Shown: in pieces, positions 1 to 10,373 of the stretch
Layout of the letters: the number at the start of each line of letters is the position of its first letter
How positions within the stretch are numbered: the stretch's first letter is position 1
Assembly (NCBI GenBank): GCA_012976225.1
Contig: JAAVVG010000003.1
Location: forward strand, 434,001-498,000
From: Golubevia sp. BC0850
Lineage: Eukaryota; Basidiomycota; Exobasidiomycetes; Golubeviales; Golubeviaceae
Direction: 5' to 3'
DNA: 64,000 nt
Translations under genes and position numbers: made by a program
The notes under the pieces: generated by a model
What the model was told of the DNA's origin: nothing
Database searches by the model: none
What the model saw: the letters and a program-made list of their open reading frames with translations, nothing else

Positions 1-584
1 GTTGATGCCAATGGTATCATGAAGGTCTCCGCTGCTGACAAGGGAACTGGAAAGAGTGAATCGATCACCATCACCAACGACAAGGGTCGTTTGACTCCAG
101 AAGAGATTGAGAGGTGAGTTGAAGCTTTAGTTTAAAGACTAGGGTCTGGAATATCGCCGGGCCATAGAAGAGCAGAAGGAAAGGAAGCACGTCACTCACT
201 CCACTTCTTATCCCCTCCCTCACCTCTTTTCTTGTTCCTATCAGGATGTTGGCAGAGGCAGAAGAATTCGCCGAGCAGGACGAATCGCTACGTAAGCGTA
301 TCGAATCTCTTAACGGACTGCAGAACTTCATCGCCACTATGAGATCTCAGCTCTCCGACAAGGAAGGACTTGGAGCCAAACTCGACTCAGATGACAAGGA
401 CACCATCAAGACAGCTCTCAAGGACGCTGAAGAATGGCTACAAGAGAACTCAGAGGCTGAAGCTTCAGATATCGATGAACAGCTTGAGTCTCTACAATCC
501 ACTGTAGCTCCAATCACAAGCAAGGTCTACGCAGCTGGAGGAGACGATGACTCCACTCACTACGGACATGGAGATGAATTGTAA
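1..584 (+). CDS. KAR2: ER chaperone BiP/Kar2 (Hsp70), C-terminal part
   Basis: This is the 3' end of an ER-lumen Hsp70; the ATPase domain and most of the peptide-binding domain lie left of the window. Exons are 1..113 and 245..584, with a GT-AG intron that splits the Arg codon after LTPEEIE. Visible are the end of the beta-sandwich domain ([17 protein letters not shown], then [19 protein letters not shown], the usual BiP signature) and the helical lid. The acidic tail ends His-Tyr-Gly-His-Gly-Asp-Glu-Leu. The length and position of the tail fit BiP rather than cytosolic Hsp70, whose tail ends in EEVD. The last four residues are GDEL rather than HDEL or KDEL, with a His just before the Gly, so retrieval may be weak or depend on a receptor with different specificity. 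The nearest ER partner gene is UGGT, starting about 1.8 kb downstream. Confidence 0.93.
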
Positions 585-1083
585 TCTTCTGAAGCATACC
601 AATTCCATTCTCGAACTCCCCCAAAATCTTTTTAATAAATCAACAATCCAATTCTCTCATATAATTCCAATCTGTTTTCTCTCTCTCTCGCGCAAAGCCT
701 CTCTCTGGGATCTCTCACTTAGTTTTTCTTTTTTTACTTTTTTTGAGCTTAGAGTTCGAAGTTATATCTTACCTGATGTTAGGTACAACAAAGTGGGAAC
801 AACCTTCTTAGATCCCCTTTTGAAATGAAAACGATATCGAAACTGTCTTCCAACAGCTGGATGAGAGTGCTGGTGTTTACGCTTTGGAAAGTCGCAGTAG
901 CACAAACCCTTCCAATTCCATTTTGACAATTCGATCTGTTAATGTTCACCGCACAAAAAAAAGAATGAGCATTTGCGGCACTTCTCGACTCATCTCAACC
1001 AACTTCTATGCTGATCGATTTCTGATGGTCTCTTTCTGAGACGATTGATAAACCTCAATACAAGTAACACCGATTTTTTCCTC
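585..1083. other. Convergent intergenic region between BiP and allantoinase
   Basis: About 500 bp lie between the two stop codons. An AATAAA at 634..639 is a plausible BiP polyadenylation signal. Pyrimidine-rich tracts and an A-run near 955 are the only other features. Short open frames here have no recognisable sequence. No RNA gene is visible. Confidence 0.5.
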
Positions 1084-2253
1084 TCAAGCATTCCCAGGAG
1101 GAGGAAAATTCTTTCTCCAATGATCAGCGATTTCCTCTCTAGTAGCTACCCAAACTCCTTCCTTCCCTCGAATATGATCCAAGAACCTTTCCAATCCTTG
1201 AAACCTTCCAGGTCTTCCCACGACTCTGCAATGTAAACCAATAGACATCATTTTCGGAGCACCTCTTTGACCTTCTTCCAATAAAGTATCGAAAGCATCT
1301 CTAAGATATTCGAAAAAGGCATTGGAATTGAAGAATCCAGGACTTTGAGCGAATTTCATGTCATTGTTATCTAGAGTGTAAGGGATTATTAGAAGTGGTG
1401 AAGTTGAAACCTTTGGAGATGGAGAATTGACGTAGTAGGGTAAATCTTCGTCGTCTTGGAAAGAGAAGAGAAAAGAAGGAGACTTGATAAGGACGAAGGG
1501 TATAATTCTGGACACCTCAAGTTCCATGCTTTCACTCACAAGCATCAGAATCATAAAGATCTTTCCCAAATCCCATTTGATGATAAACTTCATAAACCAA
1601 TCTTCTAGTTTGTAAACTCATTCTACCAGTATACCAACCTTTTGGAAATTTTTTACCATTTTGACTATTTTTCATTAAAACCTCTATTGTTTTCTTAATA
1701 TGATCTCTTTCTTCATCTTCATTTACAGTAGAATAATCAATCCACTTATAACTATGACTTGCGATTTCACAGTTAGCTTTCTCCATTTCAGAAACCACTT
1801 GAGGGTTTTTTTCCACAGCAGATCCAATAGCCCAAGAAGTGAATCTCAAACCTCTTCTTTTGAAAAGATCCAAAATTCTATAGAAACCTCTGTGAGAACC
1901 AAATTCGTAGGCTGATTCAATTCCTAGGTTACGAGAGTTTTGACGAGGTTGAATTACTGTTGCTGAAGCTCCTCCTTCTGTTAGAAAGGCTTCTGGATGA
2001 CTGTCTCCGTTTAAGATACAGTGTTCCCCTCCTTCTTCGTAGTTTAGAACGAAAGAAACCTGAGAGGTAAGGGGAGGCAAGGAGTCAGTAAAGGATGAGA
2101 GTCAGAGTGAACGAAGGATGATAGAGAGAATACACCCCCACTTACAGCTATCTTTGCGTTGTTTGGCCAATTTGGATTTGGTGGATTTGGACCATAGCCT
2201 GCCATATCCCTAAATTCATGATCATTCCCTCGTGAAGATACGAAACCTGACAT
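1084..2253 (-). CDS. puuE-like: Allantoinase, PuuE type (polysaccharide-deacetylase fold)
   Basis: It would open the hydantoin ring of allantoin to allantoate in purine (urate) breakdown. Exons on the minus strand are 2253..2146, 2059..1540 and 1454..1084, giving about 332 residues, close to bacterial PuuE. Family landmarks run in order: GYGPNPPNPNWP near the N-terminus, SFVLNYEEGGEHCILNGD, ESAYEFGSHRGFYRIL, CEIASHSYKWIDY, GWYTGR, YDSDAYDEDLPYYV (made only by the splice at 1540/1454), IPYTLDNNDMKF, and KMMSIGLHCRVVGRPGR near the C-terminus. PuuE enzymes belong to the deacetylase superfamily, unlike the amidohydrolase-type Dal1. No targeting signal is seen. It is divergent from UGGT across only 119 bp. 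A chitin deacetylase is less likely because the GYGxNPP and SIGLHCR blocks are specific to PuuE. Confidence 0.93.
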
Positions 2254-2372
2254 TACTGATTAAGATTAAGCGATTGGCGGAGAAGAAGGAGAAGAATCAA
2301 GTAGCCACACATTGTGCTTCTCAACGTGACTATACCTGTTCCCTGCTCCCTGTTCAGTCCAAGCATTCTTAA
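2254..2372. promoter_or_regulatory. Compact divergent promoter, allantoinase / UGGT
   Basis: Only 119 bp separate the two start codons, so both genes must draw on overlapping promoter elements. I see no clear TATA box. Any regulatory site here would sit within reach of both genes. Confidence 0.45.
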
Positions 2373-5300
2373 ATGGTAGTCATCAATCGGTTACTATCCA
2401 GTTTGCCCTTGGCACTCAGTGCAGTAGCAGTCGTTAGCAGCAGCAGCAGCTCATCTTCATCTTCAAGCTCCAGTACTGTTACTCCACCGATTCAAGTTTC
2501 TCTCAAGACACCTTGGTCAAAGCCTCCGCTTTTACTAGAAGTCTTAGAATCTATCAGTAGTTCATCGAATCAAGATCCATTCTTCTCTTTAATCACTCAC
2601 TTAACTTCAAAATGGGGTCTACTTCCAGCACAAGACGATTCATTAGATTCAGCTTCAGCTTCAGATTCAACAACTTCTTCAACTTCTCTGTCTCAAGCAA
2701 CAGACCAACAAATTTATTCAGCAGCAGAGAACATCATTCGATATCGTAACTTACTAAATTCTTCTGCAGATTCAATACATCATTGGAAGCTGAACTTGGC
2801 TCTACACACAACTTCTCCAAAGATCGCCTCTTCCTATCAGTTATATCAGTCTAACTTCGATTTGTTGGGAAAGAGATGGCAACAGAAGGTGAAAGGTCAA
2901 AATCAGATCGAATGTGGGAGTTGGGTGGATTGGAATGACAAGGTTCTTTGTGCAGAAGAAGAATTGAGGGAGGAATTGAGCGAGGGTGGCAATCGAAAGA
3001 GGTGAGTGAGCTGGCCATCGAGTTGTTGCGGGGAAGATGCTCGGTAGAGAGAGAGCCCACGCTACTCTACCTCAACAGACTTTGCAGCTTTGTATTGGAA
3101 AAGTAGTCAAGATATCCAAGGGTCTAGTTGCAAGTCTTTCGGACTGACCTAGGTCCATCTACCATCTGTCCAGTCCAAATCCTCCACTACTTCCTTTCGA
3201 TCACATTCTATCCTCTCAAATCCTCTCTACCACCCCTTCATCCTCGGAAACCTCTACTGCAGTCCTATACGGTGACCCCTTCTCTCCCAACTTCTGGTCA
3301 TTACATTCCACTCTCTTAGAACATGTCATGGGTTCAAGAGCCAGAGCTTCCAGTTCAAATGGAGAAGCTTTCGACTACGTTTTAAGATGGAAACCTTCAG
3401 AGCTTATCAATTTGGAAGAAAGTCCAGCCATTCTATCTGGTTATGGAGCTGCTTTGGATTTGAAAAAGGTCGATTATTTGGTGATTGATGATAGGAAATT
3501 GAAAGCTACTTCTTCTGAAGATGGAAATCACACGATCAAGACTCCTGAAGGATTCGAAAAGGATCAGGATGAAAAATGTAGGATTTGGTTCGAAGAAGAA
3601 ATGTTGAGAGGCGGAAGTGGGAAAAGAAAGGAAGATTCAATTGAAGATAGACTTAATACCCTATCAAATTCGGAACTTGCTAGTGAGTTTCATAAAATCC
3701 GATCTTCTCTCACTTTTCATTGCTCCTTGCTGAATCAAAGTTCCTTTCTCATATATTCTCCCGTTTTTCTTGACACTTCCCTCAAACAGAGTTAGGTTAC
3801 CAATCAATTCAAGCGGTGGTGACCTCCTCGGAACCTTTAAGAGCTCTGAAAGAATTATCTCAAAACTTCCCTTACCATGCGGTGAATTTAGCCAGATACT
3901 CCAAGAAAGCTTCCAAACCAATTGTGGATGAAACCGATGAGAATCACAATTCAAGAGTCAAAGGTGGTAGCAGTGACATTTGGTTGAATGGAAAAGCTTT
4001 TCAAAAGGATTCAATCACCCCTCTAGGTTTACTCAAAACTCTTAAAGCTGAAAAACCTTTGGTTTCATCTCTACTTTCTCCTTACATGGGTTTCAGTAAC
4101 GAACAAGCCATCAAGATTCTTACCACTACAAGTATAGGTCAAGCTCAATCGGAAGAGACTGGTGGTGCTGCTCCGATCTTTGATGCTAGTGATAGAATCG
4201 AGAAATCAGTGAGGAGTACCTATCATGATACTGAAGGAGTGGGTGCTATTACTTGGTGGAACGATTTGGAGAAGGATTCTTACTCTAAAGAAAACTTCGC
4301 CAAGGATCTCAACTCTCTTTTACAACCGGTTTGGCCAGGTGCCTTCCCAGTCATTGCCAGAAATCTTTTTCAAGTGATCGCAGTACTCGATCTCTCAAAG
4401 AAGGAATCGTGTCGTTTCTTCGCTGAGAGTGTCTCGGCTGCTGTCACTAGAATCGGTATCCGTTGGGGTGTAATTCCTGGTGGATTGGAAGAAGGTGGAG
4501 ATGAGCTTTGTGAGTCGTTGTAGAGTACCCTCTGAAGAGACAGAGAGATCAAATACTGACCTGAGTTCCTCCTAAATATCTCTTCCAGCTACTCAAACCG
4601 CTAGACTCTTCTGGTACGTCTTTGATACTCTAGGAGCCGAAGGAGCAACTCAGTACCTCCGCAGGCTTTCGATTTCCAAAACTGCTTCCGATAACGTAGA
4701 TCTCAAGACTCTCAAAGCAGAATTCGGAACAGTGTTGAGAAACAAAGTTCCTCCAGGAGGGCTAGAAGCCAAATTCGATGAACTGACTTCGATCTCGAAA
4801 GCAAGACACGATCAAAGAGTTCAGAGTTCTAAAGCTTACACTTCAAGACTGAGAGCAACTATGAGAGAATCTCCAAGAGGTCATTTCTTCGTTAATGGTC
4901 AACATCTTCCAAACTCTAGTCCTCAAATTTTCCAACAGATCAACAAGATCGTTACTACTCAATTACAAGGTCTTCTACCTCAAATCTACTACAAGCACTT
5001 GAAAGATGAAGACAACCTGGATTTCATCTTTTACGATCATCCAATGGCTTTGACTTCTAGATCGGAGCTACTCTTTCCTCCTATCGATTCTTCTTCCTCA
5101 GTCCGTCATTCTATGGCTGTCAATCTACCAGCTGTCATGGATTCTCTGGATGAAACAGCTTTCACCAGAAATTTCCTTTATCCTCAAGGTTCAGATGAGA
5201 CTTCTAAGATTAACGCTACTGTCTGGGTTCTAGGAGATTTTGATTCTCACAAAGGAAAGGAATTGATCTTAGAAGGAATCGACGCTCTTTCTTCCTCTTT

Positions 5301-8300
5301 CTCTACTGAAACCGCTTTCAGATTGGGATTCGCTCACTTATCAAAAACTTCTGGCTCTTCTTCAACTCAAGGATCAAATCCTCAACTCCTTTCCACTTTC
5401 CTCTATCAATTGATCTCATCTTCTCAGATTCAAAAGATCTCGCCTTCTCAATTGAGGGAAGCTGTCATGGAATATCAACCTCATTCTGACAATCTAGATC
5501 AAGATGGAAAGATTGATGCCAGATCTCAGGAATCTCAAATGGTAATGGACGGGAAAGGGAAAGGATTCGCTTCCTTTGCGAGCGAGGCTGGTTGGCAACT
5601 TCCTGCTGCAACTGAGTCAGAGAAGTTTTGGAGATCGGCTCTTGGCTTCGCTAAAGCTTTCGATATGAGAGAGAACGAGTTCGCTTTGACTGTGAACGGA
5701 AAGGTGAGTGAAAGCTAGATCTTTAGTGCGTTTCTTCGGTCTACTGACCAACCTCTTTCTTTTCCACGTATCTGCAGGGTGTTGTTGGTATCGATCCATT
5801 CAGAACAAGTTCAGAGGACATCAAATCTCTCATCTTGTTTGAACATTCTCGTCGAATCGAGCCAGTCGTCGAGGGTTTGATCGAAGTTGGCGTCAACCTC
5901 AATGAACTTTCCAGGTGGGTTTGAATCGCCTCTTTTCACTTCCCACAAAACGCTATCGCTTCGATCGAGCTGACCAGTGCTCTCAACCTCAATCCCTCTT
6001 CTGCAGAGAACAATACTCAGACGTCGTTACTTTGACTTGTTCCGTTCTTTCTGTCGTCTACGGAACCGACGCTTCTCAAGAGGGGATGTTCACTACTCCT
6101 TCCAATTTGAGAATGGATGTTTCTGAGCATGTTCCAATCACTCATACGGGATTCGAGATTGGTGATAAGAGCACTGCTTTGTTCCATTTCACAGTGATCC
6201 TCGACCCTATTTCTGAATCTGCTCAGAAGTGGTCTAGTCTTTTGGAGGTGAGTTTGATTAGATGTTAGGTATGTAAACTCGGCGACAGGTACTCTTGCTA
6301 ATCGATTTGCTTCTCAATCTGTCTCTCGTCTCGGTAGCTCATCTCGAAACTCCCGAACACCTACATCAGAGTAACCTTGAATCCAAAAGCAAAGATCGTT
6401 GAACTTCCAGTCAAGAGATTCTATCGATTCAGCGCTCCTTCAGAGTTAAGCTTCGATGAAGAAGGAAGCGAGATTCAAACTTCTCTTTCTTTCAACTCGA
6501 TGCCAGAAGAGGCGGTCTTGACTCTAGGACTCGACGCACCTCCAGCTTGGCTGACGATGGCTTCTGAGGCAATCTACGATCTAGACAACATCAGACTCAA
6601 AGATGTTCCATCTTCAGCCAGTGTCAAGGCCGTCTACGAGCTCAAGAGAGTCCTCATTGAAGGACACGCAAGAGAAGGAAAGGCTGGAATTCCAAGGGGT
6701 CTTCAACTGGTCCTGGAAACTTCAGACAAATCTACTCAACTGGATACCATCGTCATGGCTAATCTAGCCTACTTCCAATTCAGAGCTCTACCTGGAGTTT
6801 ACAGTCTTCAGATCAGAGAAGGAAGGAGTTCGGAAGTCTTTGAGATGACGAGTGCCGGAGGCAGAGGTTGGGATAGTCCTGAGATTGACCCAGCTTCGTC
6901 CGAAGCTCAGAATCTCGTCGCTTTGACTAGCTTGGACGGAGTTACCATCTATCCTAGATTCAAGAAACGTCAAGGAATGGAGAAAGAGCAACTTCTGGAG
7001 GATCTACCGGAAGACGGAAAATCTGCTTCCAAAGCTCAATCGGAACCAATGGGTGCTCTGAATAAAGCAAAGAGTCTATTTGGAAGTCTCATGGACAAAG
7101 CTGACGCTAGCATCAAAGCTGTAACTACCTCGAGCTCCTCCAACAATGCTACTATCAACATCTTCACGGTCGCTAGTGGTCATCTGTATGAGAGAATGAC
7201 ATACATCATGATCCTATCGTGAGTTGACAGGTTTCTCGCTTCCAGCTCTTGCTTAGATTTGCTCAACTTCTCTTCCTCATCCTTTCCCTCATTCCAACAG
7301 CGTGCTCAAGAATACGGATTCGAAGGTCAAGTTCTGGTTCATTGAGAACTTCCTCTCTCCTTCTTTCAAGGAATTCATCCCTTACTTCGCTGAAGAGTAC
7401 GGGTTCGAGTTCGAACTCGTCACTTACGCTTGGCCCCACTGGTTGAGATCTCAGACCGAGAAGCAGAGAATGATTTGGGGGAACAAGATTCTCTTCTTGG
7501 ATGTCCTTTTCCCTCTCGATCTTCAGAAGGTGATCTTCGTTGACGCTGATCAGATCGTCAGGACCGACATGAAGGAACTCATGGACGTCGATCTGAAAGG
7601 AGGTGAGTCTCCACTTGAGACGAATGGAGGGAGATGCACGATCTGGGATTGGCTTGCTTTACTTCCTTCTCCCCCCCCCCTTTCGATCCACAGCACCATA
7701 CGGATATCCTCCAATGGGAGACGACTCTTACGATATGGATGGATTCCGCTTCTGGAAACAAGGCTACTGGAAAGAATTGTTGAGAGATAAGCCTTATCAC
7801 ATCTCAGCTCTTTACGTCATCGATTTGGCTAGATTTAGAAGGATTGCAGCTGGAGATAGATTGAGAGGTCACTATCAATCCCTCAGTGCCGATCCTAACA
7901 GTCTGGCCAACTTGGACCAAGATCTTCCCAACAGTCGTGAGTTGACGTCTTTGACGGGAAGGGAAGAATTGAGGGAATGCGGCTTCCCTTTCTACGTTTC
8001 TGATTACCATTGCATTTGCTTATTCCAATCACTCTTCTTTCACCTTTCCAGTTCAAGTCTCTCTTCCCATCTTCACGCTGGACAAGACATGGCTGTGAGT
8101 AAAGGGAGCCCGACGTCGAAACCTGATGCCACCTCACCTTACTAATTCTTCCTTCTTCTACTTGTCACTCTCGCACATCTCTCTTGCTTTCGATCCAATC
8201 CTCATACTTCAGATGGTGCGAGACATGGTGCTCAACTGACTGGCTTCCACAAGCCAAGACGATCGACCTGTGCTCCAATCCAAAGACGAAGGAACCCAAA

Positions 8301-8483
8301 CTAGATCGAGCTCGTAGGCAGATTCCAGAATGGACAATCTACGATGACGAAGTTGCTGCTTTTGCAGCTAGAATTTCGAATGAAGGAAAGATTGGGGCGA
8401 ACGTGGTTTCGAAGGAGGAGGTGGAAAAAGTTGGACATAGACAAGAAGGGGACAAGAAGAAAGTGGATCACACCGAACTGTAA
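2373..8483 (+). CDS. UGGT: UDP-glucose:glycoprotein glucosyltransferase
   Basis: This ER-lumen enzyme re-glucosylates misfolded N-glycoproteins so that calnexin can rebind them. Eleven exons (2373..3001, 3174..3682, 3790..4509, 4589..5703, 5778..5914, 6007..6247, 6338..7218, 7301..7602, 7694..7936, 8052..8094, 8213..8483) join in frame to about 1,696 residues, the usual UGGT size. The N-terminus has a hydrophobic signal stretch followed by a serine run. The long thioredoxin-like sensor region follows ([17 protein letters not shown]). The GT24 catalytic domain starts at [18 protein letters not shown] and contains [10 protein letters not shown], the metal-binding [40 protein letters not shown] and WLWCETWC. 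The C-terminus is HTEL, resembling an ER-retrieval tetrapeptide but with Thr where Asp or Glu is usual. The donor near 7936 has a nearby alternative (after 7933). A C10 run sits just upstream of the exon 9 acceptor. Confidence 0.95.
2437..2475 (+). repeat. Serine-coding triplet run in UGGT exon 1
   Basis: AGC repeats and then TCA/TCT-type codons encode about a dozen consecutive serines just after the predicted signal peptide of UGGT. Codon choice is mixed in the second half, which suggests selection for serine rather than a recent pure triplet expansion. Confidence 0.7.
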
Positions 8484-8645
8484 TGCATCGTTCTCAACAT
8501 GTAATCGAGTAGTCCTATTGTAGGCGAAGAGGACCGAGTGAGACTGTGAGGTTGAAAACAAGTCAAGAAACAATGCAACTTCTCTTTTGTTTGGTGCCAG
8601 AATACCACTTAGTCGTCACATTAGTAGTGATCACCAAAGGTAGCT

Positions 8646-10069
8646 TCAACCTGAAATGAGCGTAGTGGTCATGTGGCTGATCAAACGAGGGAACACCTCA
8701 TCGTTCTCACTTCCAAAGACATTAGCAGTGATTGAATTGAATTTTTGTATAACCTTGCGATAACATCTTTCCAAACGAATCTCTAGCGTGTCGTGGTCTA
8801 GAATTCTAACTTCTAGCTCTCCCAAGAGACCAAAGAATTCAAGTCTGCGTACAGACACCACAGGCACGACCTCTTTTCTACATCTGAGTTCTTTGCTGAC
8901 ACAAATCGAACGGCTGAGTACTAGAGAGATCTTATAAGTAGAGGAGGTAGAAGATCTTCGTCGATTGAGGGTAGATCTTCACATGAATCGAGGCCTTCTA
9001 GGACTTCTCTCTTGTATTTCTCCATTCCCAAAGAAGTATCTTGTCCTTTGAGAAGAAGTTAATGACTCCTGATCATATTTCGAGCATCTTGCAAGTCGAA
9101 CTTCTCTGTCTGATTTTCTTTCCTAGATTCCTTCCCGTGTTCTCGTCTCCCACCTACTGCCAGGCCGACTTATGAGACAACTTCTTGCCAATAGAAGAGC
9201 CCAATGTTCCCATCTATCCACCGGCAAGTTCAAATCTAGTTTTCTGAGAGCTGTATAGCTCCATGCAAAATCCCAAAATCTTTCAATTGTACCCGGAGCC
9301 TTGCCGATACGGTCAGAGGACAATGTCAGACTCTTTAAGGTGGATTTTGAAAATTGCAACTCCTCCCAAAATTGATCCAATTCTCTTGCTAAAGATGTAC
9401 CTTGCTTCTCGAAACAACTTAATCCTGTTCCCACGCCTGACCTCTTTCATTAATTTGGGACCTCCAGGCCGATCGAATTGGAACATTTAACCGCCCCCCC
9501 CCGGGGGGCGGGGCGGCCGAGGAGGCGAAAGCTTTTAGAACAAGGACGATCTTCTTCAGCTTCTACATTAAGTGATGAAGGAGCGACAATGTTGATTCTC
9601 AGTAGTTCAGGAGATTCTTTCAGTAGTAAGTCAATTAGAGGAAGGAGAAAAATGCTAGCGTCTTCCAGTCCCTGCACCACGATTGAAACCTCTCGCAAAT
9701 TTCTTCTGACCTTTCTAGTAGAGATAGCAACAAGTCAAAATAGATCTCACTGCCCATTCTTGACCAGGGCCTGCAGAAAGAGGTGAGATTGAGAGTGATT
9801 TTGAAGGGGCGATTGAGTGCCAACGCAGAAAGTCGTTCGAAGGTTTGAAGAAAGTCTTTGATTTCAGTTTGTAAGCCTAGACGTGATTAATCTTTCTCTC
9901 TATGAAGAACCAGGTTGCTGAGGATAGAGTCTCTCCAGTCTCTACAAACTGAGGATGAGGTAGCGATAGAGCGAGTTGGGAGGAATGAGAGCAACTGCGA
10001 GGACATTTCTGAGGGTAATGCCAGCACTGGATCCATAGGTTGATTGGTTTGATTACTTGAGCTGCTCAT
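8646..10069 (-). pseudogene. Decayed F-box protein gene
   Basis: The minus strand from 10069 opens with an F-box (ALPSEMSSQLLSFLPTRS, SSVCRDWRDSILSNL), which would bind Skp1 in an SCF ubiquitin ligase. Leucine-rich F-box/LRR-like sequence follows, such as LKSLTLSSDRIG and ALRKLDLNLPVDRW. The frame is broken repeatedly. An in-frame TAA lies at 9887..9889, a frame change between about 9640 and 9700, TAA-TGA at 9447..9452, TAG at 9123..9125 and TGA at 8979..8981. Apart from the one frame change, the coding frame resumes unchanged after each stop, which points to nonsense decay and not to introns. A 56-nt intron (gtcaga..gctag) could explain the frame change alone. A GC-only block at 9491..9519 also interrupts it. 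A living gene with sequencing errors is the alternative. Confidence 0.6.
9491..9519. repeat. GC-only palindrome inside the F-box pseudogene
   Basis: Twenty-nine consecutive G/C bases include a C9 run followed by a G6 run. CCGCCCCCC pairs perfectly with GGGGGGCGG around a three-base loop. Nothing else in this moderate-GC window has such composition. It could be a short insertion, a slippage product or an assembly artefact. Confidence 0.7.
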
Positions 10070-10373
10070 CTTGAAGGCTAAAAGTTCATGAGGGTAATTC
10101 TGATTCGGATTCCGGAAGGAAGGTCTTCTTGGTTGCGAACTCGCGAACTTGAATCCGATGGCAGAAACCTGAAGATCCGAAGGACAGGAAGGTCGTCTTG
10201 GATATACAAGGACTGATACTTTGATTGATGTCCTGACTGATTTCCGCCTAAATTCAATTACTTTGCTGTTTGACGAAGGTAAGAGTGAAGAAGAAGATGC
10301 AATCGAGTGACGCGATGAGAATAGCGATGCGAGATTGGAGGTTCATGGAGGTTGAATTGAACCGCCAATCATC
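10070..10373. other. Intergenic region upstream of YKT6
   Basis: About 304 bp lie between the F-box pseudogene start and the YKT6 start codon. I see no TATA box, RNA gene or repeat. If the F-box gene is dead, the whole stretch can serve YKT6. Confidence 0.4.

Noticed and set aside
1532-2080. Single-exon reading of allantoinase continuing through the intron to a CE end
   Set aside because: Splicing at 1540/1454 restores the YDSDAYDEDLPYY block typical of the family, so the open frame end is intronic.
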